Source: Eubacterium uniforme (lineage in GTDB: Bacteria; Bacillota; Clostridia; Lachnospirales; Lachnospiraceae). Taken from it: 64,000 nucleotides of DNA. The stretch covers positions 1-64,000 of the forward strand of contig NZ_FUXZ01000011.1 in NCBI RefSeq assembly GCF_900167115.1, given 5' to 3'. The notes under the pieces are model-generated. The model saw only the letters and a program-made list of their open reading frames with translations. It ran no database searches and was not told the origin of the DNA. Numbering within the stretch: the first letter of the stretch is position 1; every line of letters begins with the position of its first letter. A program made the translations under genes and the position numbers. This document shows positions 19,401-26,628 of this stretch, in pieces.

Positions 19401-19843
19401 GTACTAGATGTTTCATTTAACATAGAATCAAATTTTTCACCATCAATATTATATTGTGAAAATTCAGAAATAATAGACTTGATTTGATTAGCAAATCCAA
19501 TCATATCTGCCTTTTCTTTATAAACCATTAAATTATTCTTATTTTCATAAACAACTTTTCTAAGAACAATGCTTTTACCTGTTTCATCAAGTTTCGTTCC
19601 AATCTCTATTCCTAGTTCCATAAAAACAGAGTATGCAAGTCTATCAAAACTTAAAACATCAATATTAAAACTACCATGTCCGCCACTAAACTCACACACT
19701 TTATGCTGTGCACTAAGAGTGTACTGCTCTGGTACAATTAAAATATGATTTTCATTAAAATCCTTAGCACTCTCTATAATTTTATCGTATATATATTTTG
19801 ATTTACCGCTCCCCGGTCTACCTATAACAAAAGTTAATTTCAT
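16418..19843 (-). CDS. addB: ATP-dependent helicase/nuclease subunit B (AddB)
   Basis: AddB scans for Chi and provides the second nuclease of the AddAB complex. The 1141-residue protein opens with Walker A GRPGSGKS (8-15). It carries the C-terminal nuclease motif VVDYKSG and the four cysteines of the iron-sulfur cluster: one in KCPYSQF (about 780) and three in CKYCAYTSIC close to the end. The start has GAGG just upstream. A three-way-junction terminator with a T tract ends only about 20 bp before the ATG, so expression may depend on read-through or on a promoter overlapping that structure. Confidence 0.97.
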   Translation of the reverse strand: MKLTFVIGRPGSGKSKYIYDKIIESAKDFNENHILIVPEQYTLSAQHKVCEFSGGHGSFNIDVLSFDRLAYSVFMELGIEIGTKLDETGKSIVLRKVVYENKNNLMVYKEKADMIGFANQIKSIISEFSQYNIDGEKFDSMLNETSSTPLLNSKLADIAMIVNAYKKEIDGKYITNDDIIHKLSEVIADSEIIKNSHFYFDGFTGFTPIQYELIESIMKVAKSCTYAVTLKEDDYPVNSYNSNDLFSLSKETIIMLSKIAREINTEGLSEDELINSVILDDKKRYKDNSMISYLEENIFFRGKPKEYEKEGEDIKLFECDNPKEECEFIARDIVKQVRNNNLRYKDIAVVCSDLEGYSRYLTEYFYKYDIPAFIDNKKEILDNPFVDTISALLDIIETGFSFDSVFHYLKRNMTDIKVEEVFLLENYCIANGIKGKKAWTNEFYKKKGDFDDELRKLNDIRRRFIKPVMEVYDVVTDKSSTIKDITKALYKYCVYMDFQGKLYKKKVEFDKTDAMLSKEYEQVYKIVMDLFDSMVGLLGDEKCGARKFNEIFSEGLSTIKVGLIPNVHDQVMVGDIERSRVSDIKSLYVCGFNDGKVLASSSDNSIISETDRRFLKEKDFTLAPDDRSRCFINRFYLYTLLALPSDNLSISWSNVTTTGDGILPSSVVADIRKIFPNIRVSSIARLSKEKIVDINDLDYIVNEKIAFDILASLSGMKNKNLDDETKILFDVIRLSLKDSNDKKSFRMIENGKRFYEHDNTLTKEIAEELYALRSMIGITGYEKYAKCPYSQFLEIALGIREREVYQISSMDIGNMYHDCLEQFCLIMNEKNVSWKELTDEQITEFVDSSAEIVSKKNESMQVFAEDSYSKFRLARIIDATVNVIRMIRKQIEVSKFTPKYFEYKVNRGRVDRVDVYEEDGRVYFRVVDYKSGSNVFDIVKVYNKLQLQLLAYINDTYKKISDVYREKEIIPVGGYYYHVDEDKYLTKNEACPDGKYDDDLAFNIRLVGNKLSGNTVNDENCFLITDEALMDDSLDYKDRSSKVVNITYKKDCTLTTNSEVLSDGEFKKLRDYIEDSMDEMKNDMLSGKNERHPYCYSGSTSCKYCAYTSICNFNPTFNKNDQYNEIKMNKNDVLDILRKED

Positions 19844-19864
19844 ATTTTACCTCTTCAATTCAAT

Positions 19865-19945
19865 AAAAAAAGCGATAGTTTTCCTCAGGGATAAATCCCT
19901 GAGGCGTCACGACTAAAATTCGTTCTTTCGTGACAAAACCATCGC
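19865..19945 (-). terminator. Three-way-junction terminator or attenuator before addB
   Basis: On the minus-strand RNA, GCGAUGGUUUU (19945-19935) pairs with AAAACUAUCGC (19882-19872) using one G-U pair. This stem encloses two arms, GUCACGA/UCGUGAC (19934-19908) and CCUCAGGGA/UCCCUGAGG (19904-19883). A run of seven U follows immediately. The stop codon of the upstream membrane-protein gene lies in the loop of the first arm. The addB ATG is about 20 bp beyond the U run. Confidence 0.75.
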
Positions 19946-20275
19946 AATTCCGGCGCCAACAACATAAGCTATTATAAGCTTAACATCAAAGCGATCTCCT
20001 ATGACTGCCTTCAAATGAGGAATCTTATGTAATTTGGCCTTGTAGAATAAATCGAAAAATTTCAAAACTTCTAAACAAATAGCCATAATACATATGATTG
20101 CAGGAAAGATATTAAGACCTTCTGGAATCAAAATTCTAAATAGCATGCATGCAAACAATACTACAATTGCAGCAAATACATACTTATTTACAAATTCATC
20201 TCTGCTGATCTTACGTGAATAGTATCCTACCCCCACTAGCACCACTGATGCAATCAAATACTTTACTCTGTCCAT
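19913..20275 (-). CDS. Small membrane protein, unrecognised
   Basis: I do not recognise this 120-residue protein. It has four likely membrane segments: about 5-20, 31-50, 55-75 and a C-terminal helix about 100-115 (KLIIAYVVGAGIAMVL), with basic loops between. GAGGAAGGATC precedes the ATG. The C-terminal codons are embedded in the three-way-junction structure that precedes addB. Its position upstream of addBA may be structural rather than functional. Confidence 0.65.
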   Translation of the reverse strand: MDRVKYLIASVVLVGVGYYSRKISRDEFVNKYVFAAIVVLFACMLFRILIPEGLNIFPAIICIMAICLEVLKFFDLFYKAKLHKIPHLKAVIGDRFDVKLIIAYVVGAGIAMVLSRKNEF

Positions 20276-20428
20276 CCTAGATCCTTCCTCGTAAAAATAT
20301 AATTTAGTTTCCGATTTGTATCTAGTTAAGATTTTATCACAAATATTTTTTTATTTAAAGTACTTTTTTCGTTATTATATTATCAATATGTTGTAGTTTA
20401 AAAACATCTCCTACAATACATTTAGTAT

Positions 20429-20671
20429 TTAATCATCAAAATCACCATCATAATAATCAACTCCATCGAGTTTTACACCCTGTTCTAATCTTTCAAGTTC
20501 ATCAAGGTGAGATTTTGCCGTATCATCAATGGCTTCTTCATGACCTGTAAGTGCCGCAAATGGAGCGAACTGCGCAGCTCTGTTTTTAATATCCATATGA
20601 GGATGTTTCTTTGAGACATGATGCTCTAAATTAATGATATCATCATATTTTTTTGTTTTCTTTAACTTCAT
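20429..20671 (-). CDS. Small conserved partner of the Y-family polymerase
   Basis: 80-residue acidic-tailed protein without membrane segments, containing the conserved-looking RAAQFAPFAALTGHEEAID core. Small proteins of this type are commonly encoded beside UmuC-like polymerases in Clostridia, a position taken by YolD in bacilli; similarity to YolD itself is not clear by eye. The start at 20671 is chosen because GGGAG lies 8 bp upstream, while the ATG at 20677 is only 2 bp from it. It follows the polymerase by about 28 bp and should share its LexA control. Confidence 0.75.
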   Translation of the reverse strand: MKLKKTKKYDDIINLEHHVSKKHPHMDIKNRAAQFAPFAALTGHEEAIDDTAKSHLDELERLEQGVKLDGVDYYDGDFDD

Positions 20672-20699
20672 ATCCATATCTCCCTAAAAGCATGACTAA

Positions 20700-22319
20700 C
20701 TACGCCTTATGACCACCTATCTGTTTATTTCTATCTCTTGCTGTAGCCCCCTCTCTAAAGTTCGTTCCTCTAAGTATTGCATTCTTTCCATACTTTTCTT
20801 TTATTGAAAGCATAGCTTCCTGAATTCTTTCTTCATCTTCCTTAGTTTTTACAAATCCATTATAATCATCACCATGTACATTTTTTTGTACATCATCATT
20901 CTCACTTAAAGGAAAATTTGGAACACTACTGCTAATATTTATATCTTTATTATTATCTTCACTTAATTGATCAAATAAACTTAACTGCTCATACTCACGC
21001 TTTTTAGCATCAATCTCTTTTGCCTTACTGTCGGTTACAACTCTATTTACGCAAACATTCATACGTCTAATAAATAAATTTTCATCAACTTCTCTATCGA
21101 ATACTGATAATACCCCTTTTATAATATCTGACGTTACTCTAGTATAATTATCAAAATTATAAGTACCATGTGCATGCTTTGGAATTAATCTTCCATATAC
21201 ATCCTTCTTAACTTCACCACCATAAGCCTTACTTGTACTATAACCATTTAAATTATTAATATCATAACCAACAGTAATTGTAAGTTGATTTGATTTTAAT
21301 TTTTTAGATGTTAAATCAAGAGCCATGTGTTCTGCCATCTCGCTTATTACTACACGTGCCTCTTCAAAACTATAAGGTCTGGTTAAAACCTGTCCAACAG
21401 ATAAACTATTAGTTTCTGGTTTATAATCTTTTACATCTTTTATGTTTACAGGTTCCCATCCCCAAGCATGATCAATTAATAATTCTGCATTAACACCAAA
21501 TGCCTTATAAAGCATGTCTTCATTATAAAAATCATTTTCACTTCCTAATGAACATCTTGCAATATCCCCCATAGTATAAAGGCCCATACTATGAAGTTTT
21601 TTTACATATCCTCTACCAACTCTCCAAAAATCAGAGAGTGGTTTGTGGTCCCATAATAGTTCCCTATATGTTCGTTCATTAAGTTCAGCAATTCTAACAC
21701 CATTCTTATCAGCCTTCATGTGTTTTGCAACAATGTCCATCGCTATCTTACAAAGATACATGTTAGTTCCTATACCTGCTGTGGCAGTAATTCCTGTTTC
21801 TTTTAAAACCTCTCTTATTATCTTAATAGTTAAATCATGAGCATTCATCTTATAAGTACTAAGATAATGAGTAACATCCATAAATACTTCATCGACAGAA
21901 TATATATGCATATCTTCAGGTGAAACATATCTAAGATAAATATCAAAAATTCTTGTTGAATAATCCATATATAAAGCCATTCGAGGTGGAGCAACAATGT
22001 AATCAACTGCTAACTCTTTATTAATTTCTAATTCTTCATCTTTATATGATGTTCCCTTAAATTCTTTAATATTATTTTCAGTTCTTCTTAAGGCATTAAT
22101 CTGCTTAACCTTATCAACAACTTCAAATAACCTAACTCTTCCAGGAATACCATACTTTTTTAAAGAAGGAGAAACCGCTAGACAGATTGTTTTTTCAGTT
22201 CTACTTTTATCAGCCACAACTAAATTCGTCTTTAATGGATCAAGATCTCTTTCAACACATTCAACTGATGCATAAAATGACTTTAAATCAATAGCAATAA
22301 ATGTTCTATTATCTTCCAT
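20700..22319 (-). CDS. Y-family translesion DNA polymerase (UmuC/DinB-like)
   Basis: Error-prone polymerase that copies past DNA lesions in the SOS response. The N-terminus FIAIDLKSFYASVECVER carries the first catalytic Asp and the steric-gate region. YSVDEVFMDVT has the second acidic motif, and TATAGIGTNMYLCKIAMD is the fingers/palm motif of the family. The 539 residues are longer than DinB (about 350) because of a C-terminal extension, as in UmuC/YqjW-like proteins. A consensus LexA box lies 60 bp upstream, and the small partner gene follows. Confidence 0.93.
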   Translation of the reverse strand: MEDNRTFIAIDLKSFYASVECVERDLDPLKTNLVVADKSRTEKTICLAVSPSLKKYGIPGRVRLFEVVDKVKQINALRRTENNIKEFKGTSYKDEELEINKELAVDYIVAPPRMALYMDYSTRIFDIYLRYVSPEDMHIYSVDEVFMDVTHYLSTYKMNAHDLTIKIIREVLKETGITATAGIGTNMYLCKIAMDIVAKHMKADKNGVRIAELNERTYRELLWDHKPLSDFWRVGRGYVKKLHSMGLYTMGDIARCSLGSENDFYNEDMLYKAFGVNAELLIDHAWGWEPVNIKDVKDYKPETNSLSVGQVLTRPYSFEEARVVISEMAEHMALDLTSKKLKSNQLTITVGYDINNLNGYSTSKAYGGEVKKDVYGRLIPKHAHGTYNFDNYTRVTSDIIKGVLSVFDREVDENLFIRRMNVCVNRVVTDSKAKEIDAKKREYEQLSLFDQLSEDNNKDINISSSVPNFPLSENDDVQKNVHGDDYNGFVKTKEDEERIQEAMLSIKEKYGKNAILRGTNFREGATARDRNKQIGGHKA

Positions 22320-22378
22320 AATCTCCTCCTTTCAATCATTTTTCCATATAAACATATTTTTAATAATCGCGCATAATT

Positions 22379-22392
22379 CGAACAACCGTTCG
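22379..22392 (-). promoter_or_regulatory. LexA (SOS) box
   Basis: CGAACAACCGTTCG is an exact match to the Gram-positive LexA operator CGAAC-N4-GTTCG. On the minus strand a TATAAT hexamer lies directly upstream of it, so LexA bound here would block the promoter of the Y-family polymerase. Confidence 0.92.
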
Positions 22393-22463
22393 TATTATAA
22401 TAATACCATATTTTATTTATAACTTCAATAATTAATTAAGCCTCTAAAAATACTCAGAATACC

Positions 22464-22491
22464 TTGAATTTTTCATATATTCTGTTATAAT
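22464..22491 (+). promoter_or_regulatory. Predicted sigma-A promoter of thrH
   Basis: TTGAAT and TATAAT are separated by 16 bp, about 36 bp before the thrH start, with GGAGG at 22516-22520 as ribosome binding site. Confidence 0.6.
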
Positions 22492-22526
22492 TCAAAGCGA
22501 AGTTTATATTTTTTGGAGGAACAATT

Positions 22527-23132
22527 ATGTATATTACATGTTTAGATTTAGAAGGTGTATTAGTACCTGAAATTTGGATTGCATTTGCTGAAGCAACAGG
22601 TATTCCTGAGCTTAAGAAGACTACAAGAGATGAGCCAGATTACGATAAGCTTATGAACTATCGTTTAAATATTTTAAAAGAGCACGGCTTAGGACTTAAG
22701 GAAATTCAGGATGTTATCGCTACTATCGATCCACTTCCAGGTGCAAAAGAATTCTTAGATGATCTTCGTTCATTTACACAGGTAATTATCATTAGTGATA
22801 CATTTACACAGTTTGCTATGCCACTTATGAAAAAGCTTGGCTATCCAACTCTTTTCTGTAATGAACTTATTGTTGCTGATAACGGTGAGGTTACAGGATT
22901 TAAGATGAGAGTTGAAAAATCAAAATATGCTACAGTTAAAGCTCTTCAGTCAGTTGGTTTTGAAACAATCGCAAGCGGTGATAGTTTCAACGACCTTGGT
23001 ATGATTGAAGCTAGTAAAGCTGGTTTCTTATTTAGAAGTACTGAGGCTATCAAAAAAGATTACCCACAGTACCCAGCATTTGAAGAATATGATGATTTAA
23101 AAGCTGCAATTAAAAATGTTATTAATAACTAA
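22527..23132 (+). CDS. thrH: Phosphoserine phosphatase / homoserine phosphotransferase ThrH
   Basis: HAD-superfamily phosphatase that dephosphorylates phosphoserine and can transfer the phosphate to homoserine, linking serine and threonine synthesis. The 201 residues start with the nucleophile motif CLDLEGVLVPEIW, in which the first Asp is the nucleophile and Glu replaces the usual second Asp, as in ThrH. Motif II is IISDTF and the acidic motif is ASGDSFNDLGM. Length and the DLEGVL motif separate it from SerB. It is monocistronic, with its own promoter and a strong terminator. Confidence 0.93.
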   Translation: MYITCLDLEGVLVPEIWIAFAEATGIPELKKTTRDEPDYDKLMNYRLNILKEHGLGLKEIQDVIATIDPLPGAKEFLDDLRSFTQVIIISDTFTQFAMPLMKKLGYPTLFCNELIVADNGEVTGFKMRVEKSKYATVKALQSVGFETIASGDSFNDLGMIEASKAGFLFRSTEAIKKDYPQYPAFEEYDDLKAAIKNVINN

Positions 23133-23141
23133 TATAAATAC

Positions 23142-23168
23142 AAAAAGGGACTGAAAAGTCCCTTTTTT
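23142..23168 (+). terminator. thrH terminator
   Basis: AAAAAGGGACT-GAAA-AGTCCCTTTTTT is a classic intrinsic terminator 10 bp after the stop codon of thrH. Confidence 0.92.
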
Positions 23169-23234
23169 GTATATCTATCTATTTTTTTAGGCAATTCTTT
23201 ACTTTAAAATCATCATAAACTTCTTTTTCAATTA

Positions 23235-23268
23235 TTGACACTTGACACTCTTTTAATGTTATTATAAT
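23235..23268 (+). promoter_or_regulatory. Predicted promoter of the small-peptide (toxin) RNA
   Basis: Two overlapping TTGACA hexamers (23235-23240 and 23242-23247) precede TATAAT (23263-23268). The spacers of 22 and 15 bp are not ideal, but the region is clearly promoter-like. The RNA would start near 23275, just before the GGTGCTACC sequence. Confidence 0.55.
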
Positions 23269-23279
23269 ATAGACATACG

Positions 23280-23306
23280 GGTGCTACCCTAAACGGTAGG
23301 CGATTA
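23280..23306 (+). repeat. Inverted repeat, plus-strand RNA 5' copy
   Basis: GGGTGCTACC...TTAGTTCC begins here and is nearly repeated, in inverted orientation, at 23540-23565. Both predicted convergent RNAs therefore start with almost the same sequence, and each contains a short CTACC/GGTAG-type hairpin. Confidence 0.75.
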
Positions 23307-23399
23307 GTTCCTTCTTTACTAAAGGATGTTCTCCCTTAGGTTATTTAGATTCAATTAGTTATTACTGATGAAAATACAATAACGAAAGGAGGAATGCGT

Positions 23400-23495
23400 A
23401 TGATTACTATCAATGATTTAATTGGTATCTTAAGTTTTACGCTTACATGCATAAGCTTTGGTATCATCATAGCCGAAAAAAGCGCAAAAAAATAA
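23400..23495 (+). CDS. 31-residue hydrophobic peptide, candidate type I toxin
   Basis: Short gene with an optimal ribosome binding site (AAAGGAGG, 23385-23392) and an ATG 7 bp later. The peptide begins MITINDLIGILSF, has one membrane helix (about 6-25) and ends in a charged tail (AEKSAKK). This layout matches holin-like/Fst-like type I toxins of Firmicutes; sequence identity to a named family cannot be checked here. Support comes from the surroundings: an antisense promoter downstream, a shared bidirectional terminator and an anti-Shine-Dalgarno segment in the leader. It is not an ordinary housekeeping gene. Confidence 0.75.
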   Translation: MITINDLIGILSFTLTCISFGIIIAEKSAKK

Positions 23496-23526
23496 TCGCC
23501 CCCGTTCCAACAGCGCGATTATTTTT
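23487..23526. terminator. Bidirectional terminator shared by convergent RNAs
   Basis: AAAAATAATCGC and GCGATTATTTTT form the stem, giving T tracts on both strands. It overlaps the stop codon of the 31-residue peptide gene. Both convergent RNAs would end here and overlap by about 40 nt. Confidence 0.8.
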
Positions 23527-23570
23527 ATCAAACAATAGGAACTAACCGTCTATCGGTAGCACCTCTATAA
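23527..23570 (-). ncRNA. Candidate antisense (antitoxin) RNA, 5' part
   Basis: From the minus-strand promoter at 23575-23603 a transcript would start near 23567 with GGTGCTACCGATAGACGG, run toward the peptide gene and stop at the shared terminator. It has no open frame of note. It would pair with the 3' end of the toxin mRNA across the terminator. The function is inferred from layout only. Confidence 0.5.
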
Positions 23571-23574
23571 AAGT

Positions 23575-23603
23575 ATAATATCAAATGCAACACTTAGTGT
23601 CAA
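23575..23603 (-). promoter_or_regulatory. Predicted promoter of the antisense RNA
   Basis: On the minus strand TTGACA (23603-23598), a 17-bp spacer and TATTAT (23580-23575) form a strong sigma-A-type promoter pointing at the small-peptide gene. Confidence 0.75.
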
Positions 23604-23617
23604 CCTGATATTATACA

Positions 23618-23650
23618 ACTAGAGTAAGCAGTTTACTTGCTTACTCTAGT
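23618..23650 (-). terminator. Perfect 13-bp palindrome, likely terminator
   Basis: ACTAGAGTAAGCA and TGCTTACTCTAGT pair perfectly around a 7-nt loop. It lies downstream of the gene ending at 23698 and directly before the antisense promoter. There is no proper T tract, so it may be a processing or insulating hairpin rather than a standard terminator. Confidence 0.5.
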
Positions 23651-23697
23651 CGTGAAAATATCTATTCTTACATAATCATCTATTATATCCACATCTT

Positions 23698-24849
23698 CTA
23701 CTTCATTCTAATTTTCTTCTTAACCCATTTGCTCTTAGTTTTACCACTAATAGCTCTAACTCTCACATAATAAACTTTATTACGCTTCAACTTCTTAATA
23801 GTCTTCGTAGGCTTCATAACCGTATACTTCAAAGCCTTCTTAAACTTCTTATTCGTTGCGACCTGAATCTGATATTTAGTAGCATTTGGCATTGCAGCAA
23901 ATACCACCTTAATCTTTACCTTCTTCGCAACAAGTTTCATATTAGAAACCTTCTTACCAGCAACAGAAACATTTACCACATCCTTATTATCTGTATTAGT
24001 TGTTGTATTTGTTTTACTTGTAGTAGTACTATTATTACTTGACTTTGCTGGTGTAACATTAAGCTTCTGCTCTGTATATTTATCATATGCAGTCTTATCA
24101 ACCTTAACATTAACAGTCATGGCCTGCATAAATGGATTCTCAAGTTCGTCATTAAGAAGTTCAAGACATTTGATGAAATCGTCTAGACGTTCTGATTTGG
24201 TTGTGTATCTATAGACATTTTCATTTATTGTATACTGGTTAATGCATTCACCTGTATTATTATATAATGTACTCCAAATATATGTTGCACTTGCCTGTTT
24301 ATATAAATTAGTGTTTTGAAATCTGCGATTCAATAAAAAATTAACTTCCCAAAGCCACATATAATTATCTAATGTATTATAATTATCAGATAGTGTTTTT
24401 CCTCTTTGTATAATATCATTAAGAGAATAATTAGTTTTTCCCTGAATATATTCTTCTAAAAACATCAGTTGTGAATATAGTCTGTTATAACTATTATTTG
24501 AATAATATCTCTCTTCATAATCATCTATTTTATCATAATAGTTTAATATACTCTGACCACCTATGAATTCACCTAAATCATTACAAAATTCATACATAGA
24601 TTTGCTATTAATAAATATATTCTTCTTCGCATTTTCAAGTCTCTTAGCCCACAAATACGAATCACTCAACTCTTTACCAATAACCTCATCATTAAAACTC
24701 TCATCCCCCAACTCTTCCATTTCTTGGATAAACCCATCAATAATAGCAATCGCCTTCTCATTATCGGTAGGCTCATCTTCAGCTCTAGCAAAGCTAACAT
24801 TACCAAAGCACAAAATAATCACTAACAAACCACTTAATAGTTTTTTCAT
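23698..24849 (-). CDS. Secreted protein with C-terminal fibronectin-like domain
   Basis: The start at 24849 (MKKLLSGLLVIILCF) has GGAGGTG 7 bp upstream; a longer frame to 24864 is less likely. A signal peptide (about 1-23, ending near ARAED) precedes about 240 residues rich in Tyr, Asn, Asp and Glu that I do not recognise. A Ser/Thr/Asn linker follows, then a Lys-rich FnIII-like domain of the type YQIQVATNKKFKKA...YYVRVRAIS common at the C-termini of Lachnospiraceae surface proteins. No LPXTG motif is seen. The next gene upstream is also secreted, 22 bp away, so the two are probably co-transcribed. Confidence 0.75.
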   Translation of the reverse strand: MKKLLSGLLVIILCFGNVSFARAEDEPTDNEKAIAIIDGFIQEMEELGDESFNDEVIGKELSDSYLWAKRLENAKKNIFINSKSMYEFCNDLGEFIGGQSILNYYDKIDDYEERYYSNNSYNRLYSQLMFLEEYIQGKTNYSLNDIIQRGKTLSDNYNTLDNYMWLWEVNFLLNRRFQNTNLYKQASATYIWSTLYNNTGECINQYTINENVYRYTTKSERLDDFIKCLELLNDELENPFMQAMTVNVKVDKTAYDKYTEQKLNVTPAKSSNNSTTTSKTNTTTNTDNKDVVNVSVAGKKVSNMKLVAKKVKIKVVFAAMPNATKYQIQVATNKKFKKALKYTVMKPTKTIKKLKRNKVYYVRVRAISGKTKSKWVKKKIRMK

Positions 24850-24871
24850 GATACACACCTCCATATATTAT

Positions 24872-25552
24872 TTATAATGAATATGCTTCACTCAAGAAAT
24901 CCCAAATATAATCTCCGAAATTTTCATGTGGAAAATAATAATCCTCATCATATCTTGGCATTTCATCCTCTATACATGATTGTAATATATTCATTTCAAC
25001 ATATATTTTGCCCCATACTTTCTTAACTCTTTTATATTTTTTCCCTTGAAGTCTTTTCATAAAAGTATTATACTTTTTCTTTTGTTTTAAAGCCTTTTTC
25101 ACGTTTTTAACTGTTTTTCTAATATTCATCCTACCGCCTACTGAATTGGTTCCTGATTCAACATAATGATAAATATCACAAAATCCATCATTCCATATAT
25201 CTCCACATGTCCATGAATATATATCAATAACCTTGTATGATATATCATCTTTCGACATTACTTCAACCTTACACTTATATGTCTTTTTAGCAATTAAAGC
25301 TTGAACAGTAGCTTTACCAATATTTACTGCTTGAACAGTTCCATTATCACTTACAGTTACAACCTTTGTATTACTACTACTCCATGAAGCTTTTTTATTC
25401 GTTCCTTTTACCTTTAATTTATACTTACTACCTTTAGCTAAAAGAATACTTTTATTACTTAACTTTACATTAGATGAAGCATATGATGTTACCGATATGC
25501 CCATAATAAAAACAAACAACAAACATGCTAATAATATAATTTTCTTTTTCAT
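24872..25552 (-). CDS. Secreted BIG2-domain protein
   Basis: 226-residue protein with an N-terminal signal peptide (about 1-25) and one bacterial Ig-like group 2 domain (about 29-98; the KASWSSSNTKVVTVSDNGTV core is diagnostic). An unrecognised 120-residue C-terminal part rich in Tyr, Asp and Lys follows. BIG2 domains serve as adhesive or structural modules outside the cell. It lies between the AbiH gene (12 bp upstream) and another secreted protein, in one minus-strand run. Confidence 0.8.
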   Translation of the reverse strand: MKKKIILLACLLFVFIMGISVTSYASSNVKLSNKSILLAKGSKYKLKVKGTNKKASWSSSNTKVVTVSDNGTVQAVNIGKATVQALIAKKTYKCKVEVMSKDDISYKVIDIYSWTCGDIWNDGFCDIYHYVESGTNSVGGRMNIRKTVKNVKKALKQKKKYNTFMKRLQGKKYKRVKKVWGKIYVEMNILQSCIEDEMPRYDEDYYFPHENFGDYIWDFLSEAYSL

Positions 25553-25564
25553 CTTTCTATCTCC

Positions 25565-26599
25565 TTACTTCCTACAACTTAACACAATTTCCTCATTAAG
25601 GATTCTTCTTTCTGCCACAACCTTACCAAGTAACATAAACAAGGCCTTAAGCTTATTCTTTCTATCATCCTCATTATAATAAAAAATATTCACCTTATTT
25701 GCCTTTTCAATAATTTGAAGCAAAACATCTCTATCACTTATATGCAAAGAATGTCCATAAAAATATACAACTGTCTCATCCGTTATCTCATCAAGCACCT
25801 GCCCAATGCGATCTGTCCCATTATTTAAACGCTGAAGGTACTTCTCAAACCCTAAATCAAGTCCAATATCATCATGCCAATCCGAGCAATACCCAAGCAC
25901 AATATTTTTATCCTTAAGCCGTCCATGAACATAATATATCTCTTTTCTGTCAATCGGATAAAGTTCCTCATATGTATCCGTATAATTAAAACAAATTACC
26001 TTATCTGCACCTAGTTTTTCAAAGCAGTCCTTCTTCTCAATTGAATCACTTCTCCTTGAAGGTTCAATTTCTCTAAAGTAATAAGCCACCAGCTTCTTTA
26101 ATTCATCAAGTTCCTTCTCAAATTTATTCATAACCCTCTCGATGTCAAGTACACCCCAAGGATTAATAAACTTATCCTTAATATTAAAATAACTGTACCC
26201 ATCTGTCTCAAAAACAGACTTCGCCGTCCTCAAAATTACACGCTCATTCTCAGCAAATACATTCGGATTTCCAGTATAAATCTTTCCATTTCTTTCAGCA
26301 TCCTGCTTTTGGTTATTAATAGCCATAACCGTATCCACAGTCTGTCTAACATAATTACTAATTTCAATCTCCATATCAGTCCAATTCTTCTTAATCTTAT
26401 TATTTGTATTATAAAACTTCAAATAATTAATAAGCGAAGATTCCTTGTAGCTAATACGCTTCTCTTTAAGATCATCATAAACATTCTCCTCAAGTCTCTC
26501 CTCAAATAAATCCTCCAAGAAACCTAAAAAGTCACTATACCTAGTGCACTTACCATGTGCTAAATCAAAACCATTCCCAATAACTAAAAGTTTATTCAT
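25565..26599 (-). CDS. AbiH-family phage abortive-infection protein
   Basis: The N-terminus MNKLLVIGNGFDLAHGKCTRYSDFLGF is the hallmark of the AbiH family, first described as an abortive-infection protein of Lactococcus; the biochemical activity is not established. Inside the protein the segments VICFNYTDTYEELY and YYVHGRLKDKNIVLGYC are also typical of the family. The start at 26599 follows GGTGGAG; the extension to 26614 is unlikely. At 344 residues it appears full length. It lies beside an unrecognised gene and a repeated palindrome in the accessory region. Confidence 0.85.
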   Translation of the reverse strand: MNKLLVIGNGFDLAHGKCTRYSDFLGFLEDLFEERLEENVYDDLKEKRISYKESSLINYLKFYNTNNKIKKNWTDMEIEISNYVRQTVDTVMAINNQKQDAERNGKIYTGNPNVFAENERVILRTAKSVFETDGYSYFNIKDKFINPWGVLDIERVMNKFEKELDELKKLVAYYFREIEPSRRSDSIEKKDCFEKLGADKVICFNYTDTYEELYPIDRKEIYYVHGRLKDKNIVLGYCSDWHDDIGLDLGFEKYLQRLNNGTDRIGQVLDEITDETVVYFYGHSLHISDRDVLLQIIEKANKVNIFYYNEDDRKNKLKALFMLLGKVVAERRILNEEIVLSCRK

Positions 26600-26628
26600 A
26601 ACTCCACCTCTCAATCTCCCAAAGATAT

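Noticed and set aside
23618-23650. Insertion-sequence end
   Set aside because: The palindrome is single, with no transposase or target duplication nearby; a terminator or processing hairpin is simpler.
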